In this document: piece by piece, positions 13,471 through 21,484 of the stretch | How positions within the stretch are numbered: position 1 is the stretch's first letter | How the letters are laid out: each line of letters opens with the position of its first letter | DNA from: Marinobacter szutsaonensis | GTDB lineage: Bacteria > Pseudomonadota > Gammaproteobacteria > Pseudomonadales > Oleiphilaceae | Reading direction: 5' to 3' | DNA: 64,000 nt | Assembly (NCBI RefSeq): GCF_039523335.1 | Contig: NZ_BAAAFC010000004.1 | Coordinates: forward strand, 1 to 64,000 | Position numbers and translations under genes: made by a program | The notes under the pieces: generated by a model | Told to the model about the DNA's origin: nothing | Seen by the model: the letters and a program-made list of their open reading frames with translations, nothing else | The model's database searches: none

Positions 13471-13548
13471 CCATAACGCGGAGCACAGCGGCGGCCCGTC
13501 AGGGACGTCCGGCGGCCAACGGCCGCGTACTGCTGCGAATTGTTATGC
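13471..13548 (-). other. attC site of cassette C1
   Basis: 78 bp, C6-type subfamily. R' CCATAAC, R'' GTTATGC. Confidence 0.9.
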
Positions 13549-14076
13549 ATTTTGTTGGCGTTCACGGTCTACGGCTGATCTCCACAAGACCAAGTTCGGT
13601 AGCAGTGCACCTAAACTAATTTGGTCTTTATCCTGCAATTCAGAGAGTACAATGCTCAGTGGATAATCTTCGGCGTTGGCCACCTCGGACACAATCTCCT
13701 GGGTGTTCAGCGCAACTTTATCTTTGACTGATTGCCCAACCCATTCTGCAGAATGTTTCCACCAATTGGCGGCAGCATTGACCACTGCAACGACTGTGAA
13801 TTTTTCAGAATAACGTGGCCCAATATCAAGAGCGCGCTTTTTGCTTACTCCGGTAAGAGTCAGTGTGTCGGTCAAATACTGCTGTATGACGGAGAAACCA
13901 ACGCCAATAAAATACTCTCCGCGATCAGTGAGACCGTCTGACTCGGGGTCAGCAGACACAGCAATCAGCCTTAGAACCTCAGCCAATTTGCTATCAATGG
14001 TAGCCAGCACTTCTGACATTAGCTGCATTTCACGGTCGGCATACTCATCGCCTGCTCTCAGATACATTCCAAACAC
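13543..14076 (-). CDS. Uncharacterised soluble protein, first cassette (C1)
   Basis: A 177-residue soluble, mostly helical protein that I do not recognise (Y-L-R-A-G-D-E-Y-A-D-R-E, then long Ala/Leu/Glu helices, and W-W-K-H-S-A-E-W in the middle). It sits next to attI, so it should be the most recently inserted and best expressed cassette. The start is ambiguous: GTG 14076 or ATG 14067 three codons in; neither has a strong ribosome site. The stop is the TAA of R''. Confidence 0.65.
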   Translation of the reverse strand: MFGMYLRAGDEYADREMQLMSEVLATIDSKLAEVLRLIAVSADPESDGLTDRGEYFIGVGFSVIQQYLTDTLTLTGVSKKRALDIGPRYSEKFTVVAVVNAAANWWKHSAEWVGQSVKDKVALNTQEIVSEVANAEDYPLSIVLSELQDKDQISLGALLPNLVLWRSAVDRERQQNA

Positions 14077-14085
14077 CCGATTAAT

Positions 14086-14119
14086 GCATAACAGCTAATT
14101 ATACGAACGCGTTCGTATA
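14086..14119 (-). other. attI recombination site
   Basis: The crossover box is GCATAAC at 14086-14092 (G/TTATGC in cassette orientation), at the boundary between C1 and the integrase side. Immediately inside lies a perfect 20-bp palindrome (14100-14119, TATACGAACGCGTTCGTATA), which may be the integrase-binding repeat of attI. The exact inner limit cannot be set from sequence alone. Confidence 0.7.
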
Positions 14120-14400
14120 TCACCCGTTCGTAAAACTCCATCTTAAAACTCTCAATATTTTTTCAAAAATCGTTTCAAAAACAGTTTCTTGAAAGCAATC
14201 CACCACGGCTACCGCCGGAGTTATACGCCCGTCTTCGAGCCACCCCTGCTCACCGTTGCGGGCGTATAACTCCGCCCATCGTTTTCCATCTTTCCAACCC
14301 TATCAGATAGTTACATTGATTTCTCATGCGATTTTTGGAGTTTTGCGAACGCGTTCGTATAACTCCGGCTAACATTCGCATCTTGACATCTACATCCAGC
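14120..14400. promoter_or_regulatory. Regulatory region between attI and intI
   Basis: About 280 bp without a gene. The motif CGTATAACTCC occurs at 14263 and 14356, inverted at 14217, and as CGTAAAACTCC at 14129. Two copies form a perfect 16-bp inverted repeat (14216-14231 and 14259-14274). A second GAACGCGTTCG palindrome lies at 14347. A weak candidate cassette promoter on the - strand has -35 TTGAAA at 14161-14166 and -10 TAAGAT at 14140-14145 with a short 15-bp spacer. Confidence 0.55.
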
Positions 14401-14404
14401 GAAT

Positions 14405-14424
14405 TACTGTATATAAAAACAGCA
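14405..14424. promoter_or_regulatory. LexA (SOS) box of intI
   Basis: TACTGTATATAAAAACAGCA contains CTGT-N8-ACAG (14407-14422) and ends 19 bases before the intI start codon. SOS control of integrase genes through this position is established for class 1 and Vibrio integrons. Confidence 0.92.
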
Positions 14425-14443
14425 TTATCAAGGATGATTGGAT

Positions 14444-15430
14444 ATGGATATCCCCTCCCCTCTTCCAGCACAACCAACTCGCTTCCTGGACAAGGTCCGG
14501 AGCTTTATCCGTCTGCGCGGCATGGCGTTGAAAACCGAGAAGACCTACCTGTTCTGGATCAAACGGTTCATCCGGTTTCATGATCGGAAACACCCTGAGG
14601 CCATGGGAACGGCCGAAGTGGAAGCGTTTCTGTCTCATCTTGTTTTGCAGGCAAACGTCAGTACTGCCACCCAGCGAGTCGCACTGAATGCACTCGTGTT
14701 TTTGTATCGTGAGTTCCTGGGGCGGTCGCTGGAAGACCTCAGTTTTGAACGCGCGAGGAAGCCCAAGCGGTTACCCACCGTGTTCAGTCCGGAGGAAGCA
14801 AAAGCAGTGATCAGCAACCTGGAAGGCGAATACAGGCTTGTCGCCATGCTGCTCTACGGCTCTGGCCTGCGTATCAATGAAGCGTTGCGTTTACGGGTTA
14901 AAGACGTGGACTTTGATATGCAACAACTGATTGTCCGAAGCGGCAAAGGTGACAAGGACCGGATTACTTTGCTGCCGGATCGCCTGATCGAGCCCCTGCG
15001 GCAACAGATCGATTCTGCCCTGCACCAGCATCAGGCGGATCTCCTCAAAGGGGTCGGTTCGGTCTATTTACCGGCGGGGCTTGCTCGAAAGTATCCGAAC
15101 GCCAACGAGGAACCTGCCTGGCAGTATGTTTTTCCCGCCGCGGAGCTTTCCCGGGATCCGCGCTCCGGCGTCCGGAGGCGCCATCATCTGCTGGACCGGA
15201 CGGTTCAGAAGCATTTCCGGCGGGCCATCCTGGATTCCGGCATTCGCAAGCACGCGGGCAGCCACACCTTCCGGCACAGTTTTGCGACGCGCTTGCTTGA
15301 GGCCGGCTACGATCTTCGCACTATCCAGAAACTTCTGGGGCATTCGGACCTGCGAACCACGGAGGTCTACACCCACGTTGTGCGTAAAGGCGGCTTCGGT
15401 GTACGGAGTCCTGTTGATTCTGTTCTCTAA
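14444..15430 (+). CDS. intI: Integron integrase IntI
   Basis: A 328-residue tyrosine recombinase that recombines attI with attC sites and shuffles the cassette array. Catalytic residues are Arg143 (in G-S-G-L-R-I-N-E), Lys168, His274 and Arg277 (H-T-F-R-H), His300 (L-L-G-H) and the nucleophile Tyr309. The integron-specific insert is present at about 209-232 (LPAGLARKYPNANEE, then W-Q-Y-V-F-P), which separates it from XerC/D. The N-terminal SAM-like DNA-binding domain is complete. I chose ATG 14444 because AAGGA lies nine bases upstream; a TTG two codons earlier is too close. It diverges from the array, the normal layout, and is LexA-controlled. It looks intact. Confidence 0.96.
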   Translation: MDIPSPLPAQPTRFLDKVRSFIRLRGMALKTEKTYLFWIKRFIRFHDRKHPEAMGTAEVEAFLSHLVLQANVSTATQRVALNALVFLYREFLGRSLEDLSFERARKPKRLPTVFSPEEAKAVISNLEGEYRLVAMLLYGSGLRINEALRLRVKDVDFDMQQLIVRSGKGDKDRITLLPDRLIEPLRQQIDSALHQHQADLLKGVGSVYLPAGLARKYPNANEEPAWQYVFPAAELSRDPRSGVRRRHHLLDRTVQKHFRRAILDSGIRKHAGSHTFRHSFATRLLEAGYDLRTIQKLLGHSDLRTTEVYTHVVRKGGFGVRSPVDSVL

Positions 15431-15536
15431 GATTCCCGGTTGCTGGCCGGTATCCGTTTGATGTGAATGTGAATGTGGCTGACCAGCCGGATGGCCGGGC
15501 GTACAGAAAAGCAGAGGCAGTGGGGCCCCGGGGGCC

Positions 15537-15884
15537 TCACTGCATGTTCTGGTAAGCGTCGTCTGTGCGGGCGGCCATCACGAAGTCGTTTTTGTGCAGG
15601 CCGCCGATCTTGTGGGTCCACCAGCGTACGGTGGTCTTGCCCCACTCCAGCAGGATGGCCGGGTGGTGGCCTTCTTCTTCGGCCAGGTCTGCCACCTTGT
15701 TGGTGAATGCCTGTGCCTGGGCAAAGTTGCGGAACTTGAACACTCGCCGGAGCTGTTCCTCCCCGTCCAGCTCCACAATTTCCCAGTCGGGAACGGATTT
15801 GATCAATTCGGCTTTTTCGTCTTCAGTAACTTGCGGTGCGTCAGCGCTGCAGGCTTCGCAGGCTTGCTGTTTAAGATCACTCAT
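15537..15884 (-). CDS. phhB: Pterin-4a-carbinolamine dehydratase PhhB
   Basis: A 115-residue protein that dehydrates 4a-hydroxytetrahydrobiopterin, recycling the pterin cofactor of phenylalanine hydroxylase. The active-site pattern G-H-H-P-A-I is followed by [11 protein letters not shown] and G-L-H-K-N-D, as in the family. Start 15884 follows a strong AAAGGAGGTG; an in-frame GTG overlaps that ribosome site and is unlikely. No phenylalanine hydroxylase gene is adjacent. It shares the intergenic region with the divergent imuA promoter. Confidence 0.93.
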   Translation of the reverse strand: MSDLKQQACEACSADAPQVTEDEKAELIKSVPDWEIVELDGEEQLRRVFKFRNFAQAQAFTNKVADLAEEEGHHPAILLEWGKTTVRWWTHKIGGLHKNDFVMAARTDDAYQNMQ

Positions 15885-15970
15885 TTTCACCTCCTTTTGC
15901 CTCTTCCCTAACCATGGGTTTCAGCATTCGTTTTATCAACCCGGCGCTTGAAATCCGGCCCTGTTCAGAA

Positions 15971-15990
15971 TACTGTATATTTAAACAGTA
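15971..15990. promoter_or_regulatory. LexA (SOS) box of imuA-imuB-dnaE2
   Basis: TACTGTATATTTAAACAGTA is an almost perfect SOS box (CTGT-N8-ACAG at 15973-15988), 16 bases before the imuA start. This is the expected control of the mutasome operon. Confidence 0.95.
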
Positions 15991-16006
15991 TTGGAGAACT
16001 TTCCCC

Positions 16007-16696
16007 ATGAGTGAGCTGCTGAACACACTGATGCAGGATGCCCGTGTCTGGCAGGGGCACCGGCACCATCAAACCACACAACCCTCGGAACCCACCGGCT
16101 ACCAGGTGCTGGATAACCAGCTGGGTGGTATTGGCTGGCCGCGGGGGGCGCTGAGCGAATGCCTGCTGGATGCCCCCGGCATTGGCGAACTGCACCTGCT
16201 GCTGCCACTGATGCAGCGGCTGACGCAAGCGGGCAAAACGGTGTTCTGGCTGAATCCGCCCCATACGCCCTATGCTCCGGCGCTGGCACGGGAAGGAGTG
16301 GATCTGGATCAGGTGGTGATGATTCATACCGAAGACGCCGGCGATTTCCTGTGGACCCTGGAAAACTGTCTCCGCTCCCCGGTTACCGGTCTGGTTCTGG
16401 CCTGGCCGGGCAAACTGGCCACCCGGGAGGTGCGCCGACTGCAACTGGCCGCGGAGGCGGGCAGCAATGTCTGTGTGCTGTTCCGGGAACGCAAATATGC
16501 AGAACAGAACTCCCCGGCCGCCCTGCGCCTGGAGCTGACCCCGGGTGATAACCGGGATCTGAAGGTCAATGTGATCAAGCGCCGGGGCAGCTGGCCCGGG
16601 CAGCGATGCCACCTGGCCATGGCCCACCGGGCAGACCTGGCATTCCGGGAAGCTCCCCGGGTGGTGCAGGGTCCCTGGCAACACACACAACGATAG
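16007..16696 (+). CDS. imuA: ImuA, SulA/RecA-like mutasome protein
   Basis: A 229-residue protein of the ImuA family, a RecA/SulA-related component of the damage-inducible translesion system with ImuB and DnaE2. The family phrases G-Y-Q-V-L-D, G-G-I-G-W-P-R-G-A-L-S-E and L-L-L-P-L-M are visible; a classical Walker A lysine is missing, as is usual in this family. Start 16007 is the first ATG after the SOS box, with GGAG upstream; a longer frame upstream would cross the operator. imuB starts eight bases after its stop. Confidence 0.93.
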   Translation: MSELLNTLMQDARVWQGHRHHQTTQPSEPTGYQVLDNQLGGIGWPRGALSECLLDAPGIGELHLLLPLMQRLTQAGKTVFWLNPPHTPYAPALAREGVDLDQVVMIHTEDAGDFLWTLENCLRSPVTGLVLAWPGKLATREVRRLQLAAEAGSNVCVLFRERKYAEQNSPAALRLELTPGDNRDLKVNVIKRRGSWPGQRCHLAMAHRADLAFREAPRVVQGPWQHTQR

Positions 16697-16703
16697 GGTT
16701 TCC

Positions 16704-18122
16704 ATGCTCTGGCTGTACCTGCACTTTCCGCACCTGCTGCTGGACCATATCCGCCGTGACCGGGAGGACTCGCGCCCCCTGGTGATCGTGGAAGGCTCCG
16801 GTCAGCGCGTTATCCAGGCCTGCCCGGATGCCCGGGACCAGGGCGTGTGTGCCGGCATGCGCCTGAAAACCGCCATTAATCTGGTTCCGGAACTGGGCAT
16901 GGTGCGGGCACAGCCCGAGCAGGAAGCCCGGATACTGGAAGACCAGGCCCGGTGGTTGTACCGCTACGCCGCCCACATCGTATTGGTGCCACCCGATGGC
17001 CTCCTGGCGGAAATCGGCAGCTTGCAGAAACTGTACGGCGGCTTGCCGGCGGTCTGGCAAACGGTGGAGCAGGCCCTGAACGAGCACCGGCTCACTGCCT
17101 GGATTGCCATCGGCCACACCCCACTGGCGGCCCGACTCATTGCCCGGGCCGGCAAGGGGGAGTGCACGGCGGACAAGGGCCACATCCTGCGGGCCCTGGA
17201 GAATATGCCCCTGGTGACAGCGGAGTTTGATGGAAAAACCTGCACCCGTCTGCAACGGCTGGGTCTGAATACCCTGGGTGAGGTATTCGCCCTGCCCGCC
17301 CCGGAGCTGGCCCGCCGACTGTCGCCGGAAACCCTGGCACGCATCCAGAAAATCCAGGGCACACGGCCGGATCCGCAAACACCCTGGCAACCGCCCCACT
17401 CGTTTCGTCAGCAGGCAGATTTCATTCAGGAAATCGAGCACACCCAGGGGCTGCTGTTCCCGTTGCAGCGCATGCTCTCGGAGCTTGAAGACGACCTGTG
17501 CTGGCGCCAGCAGGATACCGACAGCCTGCACCTGATCCTGCGGCACCGGCACGAGGAAGACACCCGTCTGCGCATCCGAACCTCGGGGCCGGAACACCGG
17601 GCCGAGGCCTTCCTGAACCTGATCCGCCTGCGACTGGAGCAGCAGCCGTTGCGGGCACCGGTGGTTGCCCTGGCGCTGTCGGTGAAACGCTTCTTGGGGC
17701 GGGAAGCCCCTACCGGTCAGGATCTGCTGGGCGAAAGCCAGGACCTGAACGAGGCCTGGCACACCCTGATGAGCCGGTTACAGGCCCGGCTGGGCGAGCA
17801 ATCCCTGAAACGCCTGTCACCCCAGGCGGACCATCGCCCGGAACGGGCCTGGTCGGCCTCCGAGGTTCAACAGAAGCACAAAACCCGTCTTTCAGCGCCG
17901 GAACACCTGCCCCGCCGGCCACTCTGGCTGCTCCAGGGGCCGCAACCGCTGACCGAACCGCCCGCAGCCTGGTTTGCCGGGCCGGAGCGCATCAGCGGCG
18001 GCTGGTGGGACGGCCAGCGGGTACACCGGGATTACTACATCGCCCAGCTGCAAAGCGGCCAGCTGGCCTGGGTCTTCCGGGATGTCCGCGAGGGGTGGTT
18101 CATCCATGGCTGGTTCGGGTAA
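16704..18122 (+). CDS. imuB: ImuB, Y-family polymerase-like mutasome protein
   Basis: A 472-residue protein of the ImuB family: a Y-family polymerase fold that lacks the catalytic acidic residues and works as the clamp-binding hub of the ImuA-ImuB-DnaE2 mutasome. The N-terminus M-L-W-L-Y-L-H-F-P-H replaces the usual D-x-D-x-F-F, and the C-terminus ends with Y-Y-I-A, W-V-F-R-D and W-F-I-H-G-W-F-G, typical of the family. Its stop overlaps the dnaE2 start region, consistent with coupled translation. Confidence 0.94.
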   Translation: MLWLYLHFPHLLLDHIRRDREDSRPLVIVEGSGQRVIQACPDARDQGVCAGMRLKTAINLVPELGMVRAQPEQEARILEDQARWLYRYAAHIVLVPPDGLLAEIGSLQKLYGGLPAVWQTVEQALNEHRLTAWIAIGHTPLAARLIARAGKGECTADKGHILRALENMPLVTAEFDGKTCTRLQRLGLNTLGEVFALPAPELARRLSPETLARIQKIQGTRPDPQTPWQPPHSFRQQADFIQEIEHTQGLLFPLQRMLSELEDDLCWRQQDTDSLHLILRHRHEEDTRLRIRTSGPEHRAEAFLNLIRLRLEQQPLRAPVVALALSVKRFLGREAPTGQDLLGESQDLNEAWHTLMSRLQARLGEQSLKRLSPQADHRPERAWSASEVQQKHKTRLSAPEHLPRRPLWLLQGPQPLTEPPAAWFAGPERISGGWWDGQRVHRDYYIAQLQSGQLAWVFRDVREGWFIHGWFG

Positions 18123-18126
18123 CGCG

Positions 18127-21100
18127 ATGTCCGGCTACGCCGAGTTCTTCTGCTTCAGCAACTTCACCTTCCTGACCGGCGCGTCCCATCCTCACGAACT
18201 GGCGGAGCGGGCGGCGGAGCTGGGCTACACCGCCCTGGCCATCACCGATGCCTGCTCCGTGGCCGGCATTCCCCGGGCCTGGGCGGCCCTGAAAGAAAGC
18301 CCGGTCAAACTGATTACCGGCAGCTGGTTCGAGCTGGAGGATGCCCCGGCTGGAGCCGCAATACCTCGTTTCATCCTCCTGGCCCGCACCCGCAAGGGCT
18401 ATGGTCAGTTGTGCCGGTTGATCACCACCGGCCGGCGCCGGGCGGAGAAAGGCCAGTACCAACTGTTTTTCAGGGATGTGGAAACCCACGAGCTGGACGA
18501 CTGCCTGTGCCTCTGGCTGCCGCCCACCATCGCCGATGCGGATGCAGATCAGGCCCTCGCCTGCGGCGAATGGTTGCAGCGGCTGTTTGATCTGCGGTTC
18601 TGGATTGGCGCCGCCCGCACCCTGGAATCCGGGGAAGAACAGCACCTGGCCCGCATCCGCTGGCTGGCCGACCAACTGCGCTGCCCCATCACGGCCTGTG
18701 GCGAAGTCCACATGCACCACCGGGAACGCCAGCCCCTGCAGGATGTGCTCACCGCCCTGCGCCATCACACCACCCTGGAAAACGCCGGCCATTGCCTGTT
18801 CCAGAACGGCGAACGTTACCTGCGCCCCCTGCCGGTCCTGCAACGGCTGTTCCCGGAGGCCTGGCTGCAACAGACCCTGCGCATTGCCGAGGCCTGCACC
18901 TTCGAGCCCGGCAGCCTGCGCTACGAATACCCGCCGGATCTGGTCCCCGAGGACGAAACGCCCGCCGGCTACCTGAAACGCCTGACCCGCGAAGGCGAGC
19001 GCCGGCGCTACCCGGAGGGCACCCCACTCCAGGTCCAGGGCCTGATCCGCAAGGAGCTGGAGCTGATCTCGGAGATGAAGTACGAACACTACTTCCTCAC
19101 CATCCAGGACATCGTCGCCTTCGCCCGCAGCCAGGGCATCCTGTGCCAGGGCCGGGGCTCAGCGGCCAACTCGGCGGTGTGCTACTGCCTGGGCATTACC
19201 GAAGTGAACCCGGCCAACGTGGAGCTGCTGTTCGAACGGTTCATCTCCAAAGACCGCAACGAACCGCCGGACATCGACGTGGATTTCGAGCACGAACGGC
19301 GGGAGGAAGTCATCCAGTACATCTACCGGCGCTACACCCGGGAACGGGCCGCTCTGGCCGCCACGGTCATCCGCTACCGCCCCCGCAGCGCCATTCGCGA
19401 CGTGGGCAAGGCCCTGGGTTTCGATCCGGCCCTGGTGGAACAGCTGCTGGACGGCATCGACTGGCGGGACAAAGCCACCAACTGGCGCCAGCAGATCCTG
19501 GACAAGAACCTCACCCGCAACCCGCAGGTAGCGGACCAGTTCTTCACCCTGGTGAACACCCTGCTCGGCTTTCCCCGGCACCTGTCCCAGCATGTAGGCG
19601 GCTTCGTGATCAGTTCAGGCCCGCTGGCCCAACTGGTACCCGTCGAGAACGCCGCCATGGAAGGTCGCACCGTGATCCAGTGGGACAAGGACGACCTGGA
19701 AAGCCTCGGCCTGATGAAAGTGGACGTACTGGCCCTCGGCATGCTCTCCGCCATCCGCAAGGCGCTGGAGCTGATCAGCGACCAGACGGGTAGGCCCTTC
19801 CACATCCAGGATATCCCCCAGGAAGACCCGGCCACCTACGCCATGCTCCAGACAGGCGACAGCATCGGTGTATTCCAGGTGGAATCCCGTGCCCAGATCA
19901 ACATGCTGCCGAGGCTGAAACCCGAAACTTACTACGACCTGGTCATCGAGGTCGCTATCGTCCGCCCCGGCCCTATCCAGGGCGACATGGTGCACCCGTA
20001 CCTGCGCCGCAAGCACGGCCTGGAGCCGGTGGACTACCCCAACAACGCCGTCCGCCGCGTACTGGAACGCACCCTGGGCGTGCCCATCTTCCAGGAACAG
20101 GTCATCAAACTCGCCATGGTCGCCGCCGGCTTCTCCGCCGGCGAAGCCGACCAGCTCCGCCGCGCCATGGCCGCCTGGAAATCCCACGGCGACCTCACCC
20201 CGTTCCGGGAAAAACTCATCACCGGCATGCTCGAACGGGGTCACGACGCCGACTTCGCCGAACGCCTGTACCAGCAGATCTGCGGCTTCGGCGGCTACGG
20301 TTTCCCCGAATCCCACGCCGCCAGCTTCGCCCTGCTGGTGTACGTCTCAGCCTGGATCAAACGCCACTACCCGGCAGCCTTCTACTGCGCCCTGCTCAAC
20401 AGCCAGCCGATGGGTTTCTACTCCCCGTCCCAACTGGTCCAGGACGCCCGCCGCCACAACGTCACCGTGTTGCCCCCGGACGTCAATCACAGCCACTGGG
20501 ACCACACCCTCGAAGGCCCCGACCGCCACCTGCGCCTGGGCCTCAGAATCATCCAGGGCCTCTCCGCCGGCGGCGCCGAACGCATCCACCAGAACCGTCC
20601 GGCCAACGGCTACCGCTCTGCCGCAGACCTCCGCCGCCAGGCCGGCCTCAACCAGCGGGACATGGAACTCCTGGCCGGCGCCAACGCCATGCCCGGCTTC
20701 ACCGCCAACCGCCACCAGGCCTACTGGCAACTGCTCGACCACGAACAGCCCACCGAACTGTTCGCCGCAGAAGACCCGGATGACTACCAACCGGACCACT
20801 GCGATCAACTCCCCGAACCCACCGAAGGCCAGAACGTCGTAGCCGACTACGCCAGCCAGGGCCTCACCCTCCAGCGCCACCCCCTGGCCCTGCTCCGGCA
20901 ACAGGGCCATCTCCGCTTCTGCCTCACCTCCGAGCAACTAAAAACCACCAAAGCCGGCATCCCCGTCCAGGTCGCCGGCCTCGTCACCGGCCGCCAACGC
21001 CCCGGCTCCGCCTCCGGCGTCACCTTCGTCACCCTCGAAGACGAAACCGGCAACGTAAACGTGGTGGTCTGGCTGGAAACCGCACGGCGGCAGCGAAAGC

Positions 21101-21240
21101 CATTGCTGACAGCCAGGTTATTACACGTTAAAGGCGTACTGGAGAGGGAGGGCGATATTGTTCATGTGATGGCGGGAAAACTCTCGGACCTGAGCCATCT
21201 GATTAACTCGTTACCGGTCAGTTCGAGAGATTTTCACTGA
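18127..21240 (+). CDS. dnaE2: Error-prone DNA polymerase DnaE2
   Basis: A 1037-residue C-family polymerase, the catalytic part of the SOS mutasome. An N-terminal PHP domain (Y-A-E-F-F-C-F-S-N-F) leads to the palm with catalytic acids in P-D-I-D-V-D-F (Asp384, Asp386) and K-V-D-V-L-A-L (Asp533). Helix-hairpin-helix and OB-fold regions follow (V-A-G-L-V-T-G-R-Q). The length is normal. The start could also be ATG 18106, inside imuB; I prefer 18127 because the family begins close to Y-A-E-F-F. The C-terminal half uses many GCC/CGC codons. Last gene of the SOS operon. Confidence 0.95.
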   Translation: MSGYAEFFCFSNFTFLTGASHPHELAERAAELGYTALAITDACSVAGIPRAWAALKESPVKLITGSWFELEDAPAGAAIPRFILLARTRKGYGQLCRLITTGRRRAEKGQYQLFFRDVETHELDDCLCLWLPPTIADADADQALACGEWLQRLFDLRFWIGAARTLESGEEQHLARIRWLADQLRCPITACGEVHMHHRERQPLQDVLTALRHHTTLENAGHCLFQNGERYLRPLPVLQRLFPEAWLQQTLRIAEACTFEPGSLRYEYPPDLVPEDETPAGYLKRLTREGERRRYPEGTPLQVQGLIRKELELISEMKYEHYFLTIQDIVAFARSQGILCQGRGSAANSAVCYCLGITEVNPANVELLFERFISKDRNEPPDIDVDFEHERREEVIQYIYRRYTRERAALAATVIRYRPRSAIRDVGKALGFDPALVEQLLDGIDWRDKATNWRQQILDKNLTRNPQVADQFFTLVNTLLGFPRHLSQHVGGFVISSGPLAQLVPVENAAMEGRTVIQWDKDDLESLGLMKVDVLALGMLSAIRKALELISDQTGRPFHIQDIPQEDPATYAMLQTGDSIGVFQVESRAQINMLPRLKPETYYDLVIEVAIVRPGPIQGDMVHPYLRRKHGLEPVDYPNNAVRRVLERTLGVPIFQEQVIKLAMVAAGFSAGEADQLRRAMAAWKSHGDLTPFREKLITGMLERGHDADFAERLYQQICGFGGYGFPESHAASFALLVYVSAWIKRHYPAAFYCALLNSQPMGFYSPSQLVQDARRHNVTVLPPDVNHSHWDHTLEGPDRHLRLGLRIIQGLSAGGAERIHQNRPANGYRSAADLRRQAGLNQRDMELLAGANAMPGFTANRHQAYWQLLDHEQPTELFAAEDPDDYQPDHCDQLPEPTEGQNVVADYASQGLTLQRHPLALLRQQGHLRFCLTSEQLKTTKAGIPVQVAGLVTGRQRPGSASGVTFVTLEDETGNVNVVVWLETARRQRKPLLTARLLHVKGVLEREGDIVHVMAGKLSDLSHLINSLPVSSRDFH

Positions 21241-21300
21241 TCTCGAATCTACACATACCTTCAGGGTCTCGTTTCCGGAATCCCACTGAATGGTATGGGC

Positions 21301-21406
21301 GCCTGTCAGGGTCTCCCTCCCGGGAATGTTGAAGGCCATGGATGGCCTGAAACAAGCGCACATGGACGTGCTCGTAGCGGTTCCCGGGAGGGAGACCCTG
21401 ACAGGT
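21301..21406. repeat. Palindromic element, copy 1 (variable arms, conserved core)
   Basis: A 25-nt left arm (21302-21326) is exactly complementary to the right arm (21381-21405). Between them is a 54-nt core (21327-21380) shared with copy 2 at 51033-51086. The core contains a hairpin TGTT-GA-AGGCC / GGCCT-GA-AACA and then GCGCACATGGACGTGCTCGT. The outer arms have no sequence similarity to copy 2. Confidence 0.9.
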
Positions 21407-21437
21407 GCTTGCACCTTAAGTTAACGGCCAGAAACAA

Positions 21438-21465
21438 GAAAACCCCGCACAAAGGCGGGGTTTTC
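21438..21465. terminator. Bidirectional terminator between dnaE2 and oadB
   Basis: GAAAACCCCGC / GCGGGGTTTTC hairpin with loop ACAAAG, with A/T tracts on both sides. It serves the convergent dnaE2 (+) and oadB (-) genes. Confidence 0.9.
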
Positions 21466-21484
21466 TCAAAGCAACGGCAAGTGA

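Noticed and set aside
15965..16705. A 246-codon frame opposite imuA
   Set aside because: Antisense shadow; it would also cross the LexA box.
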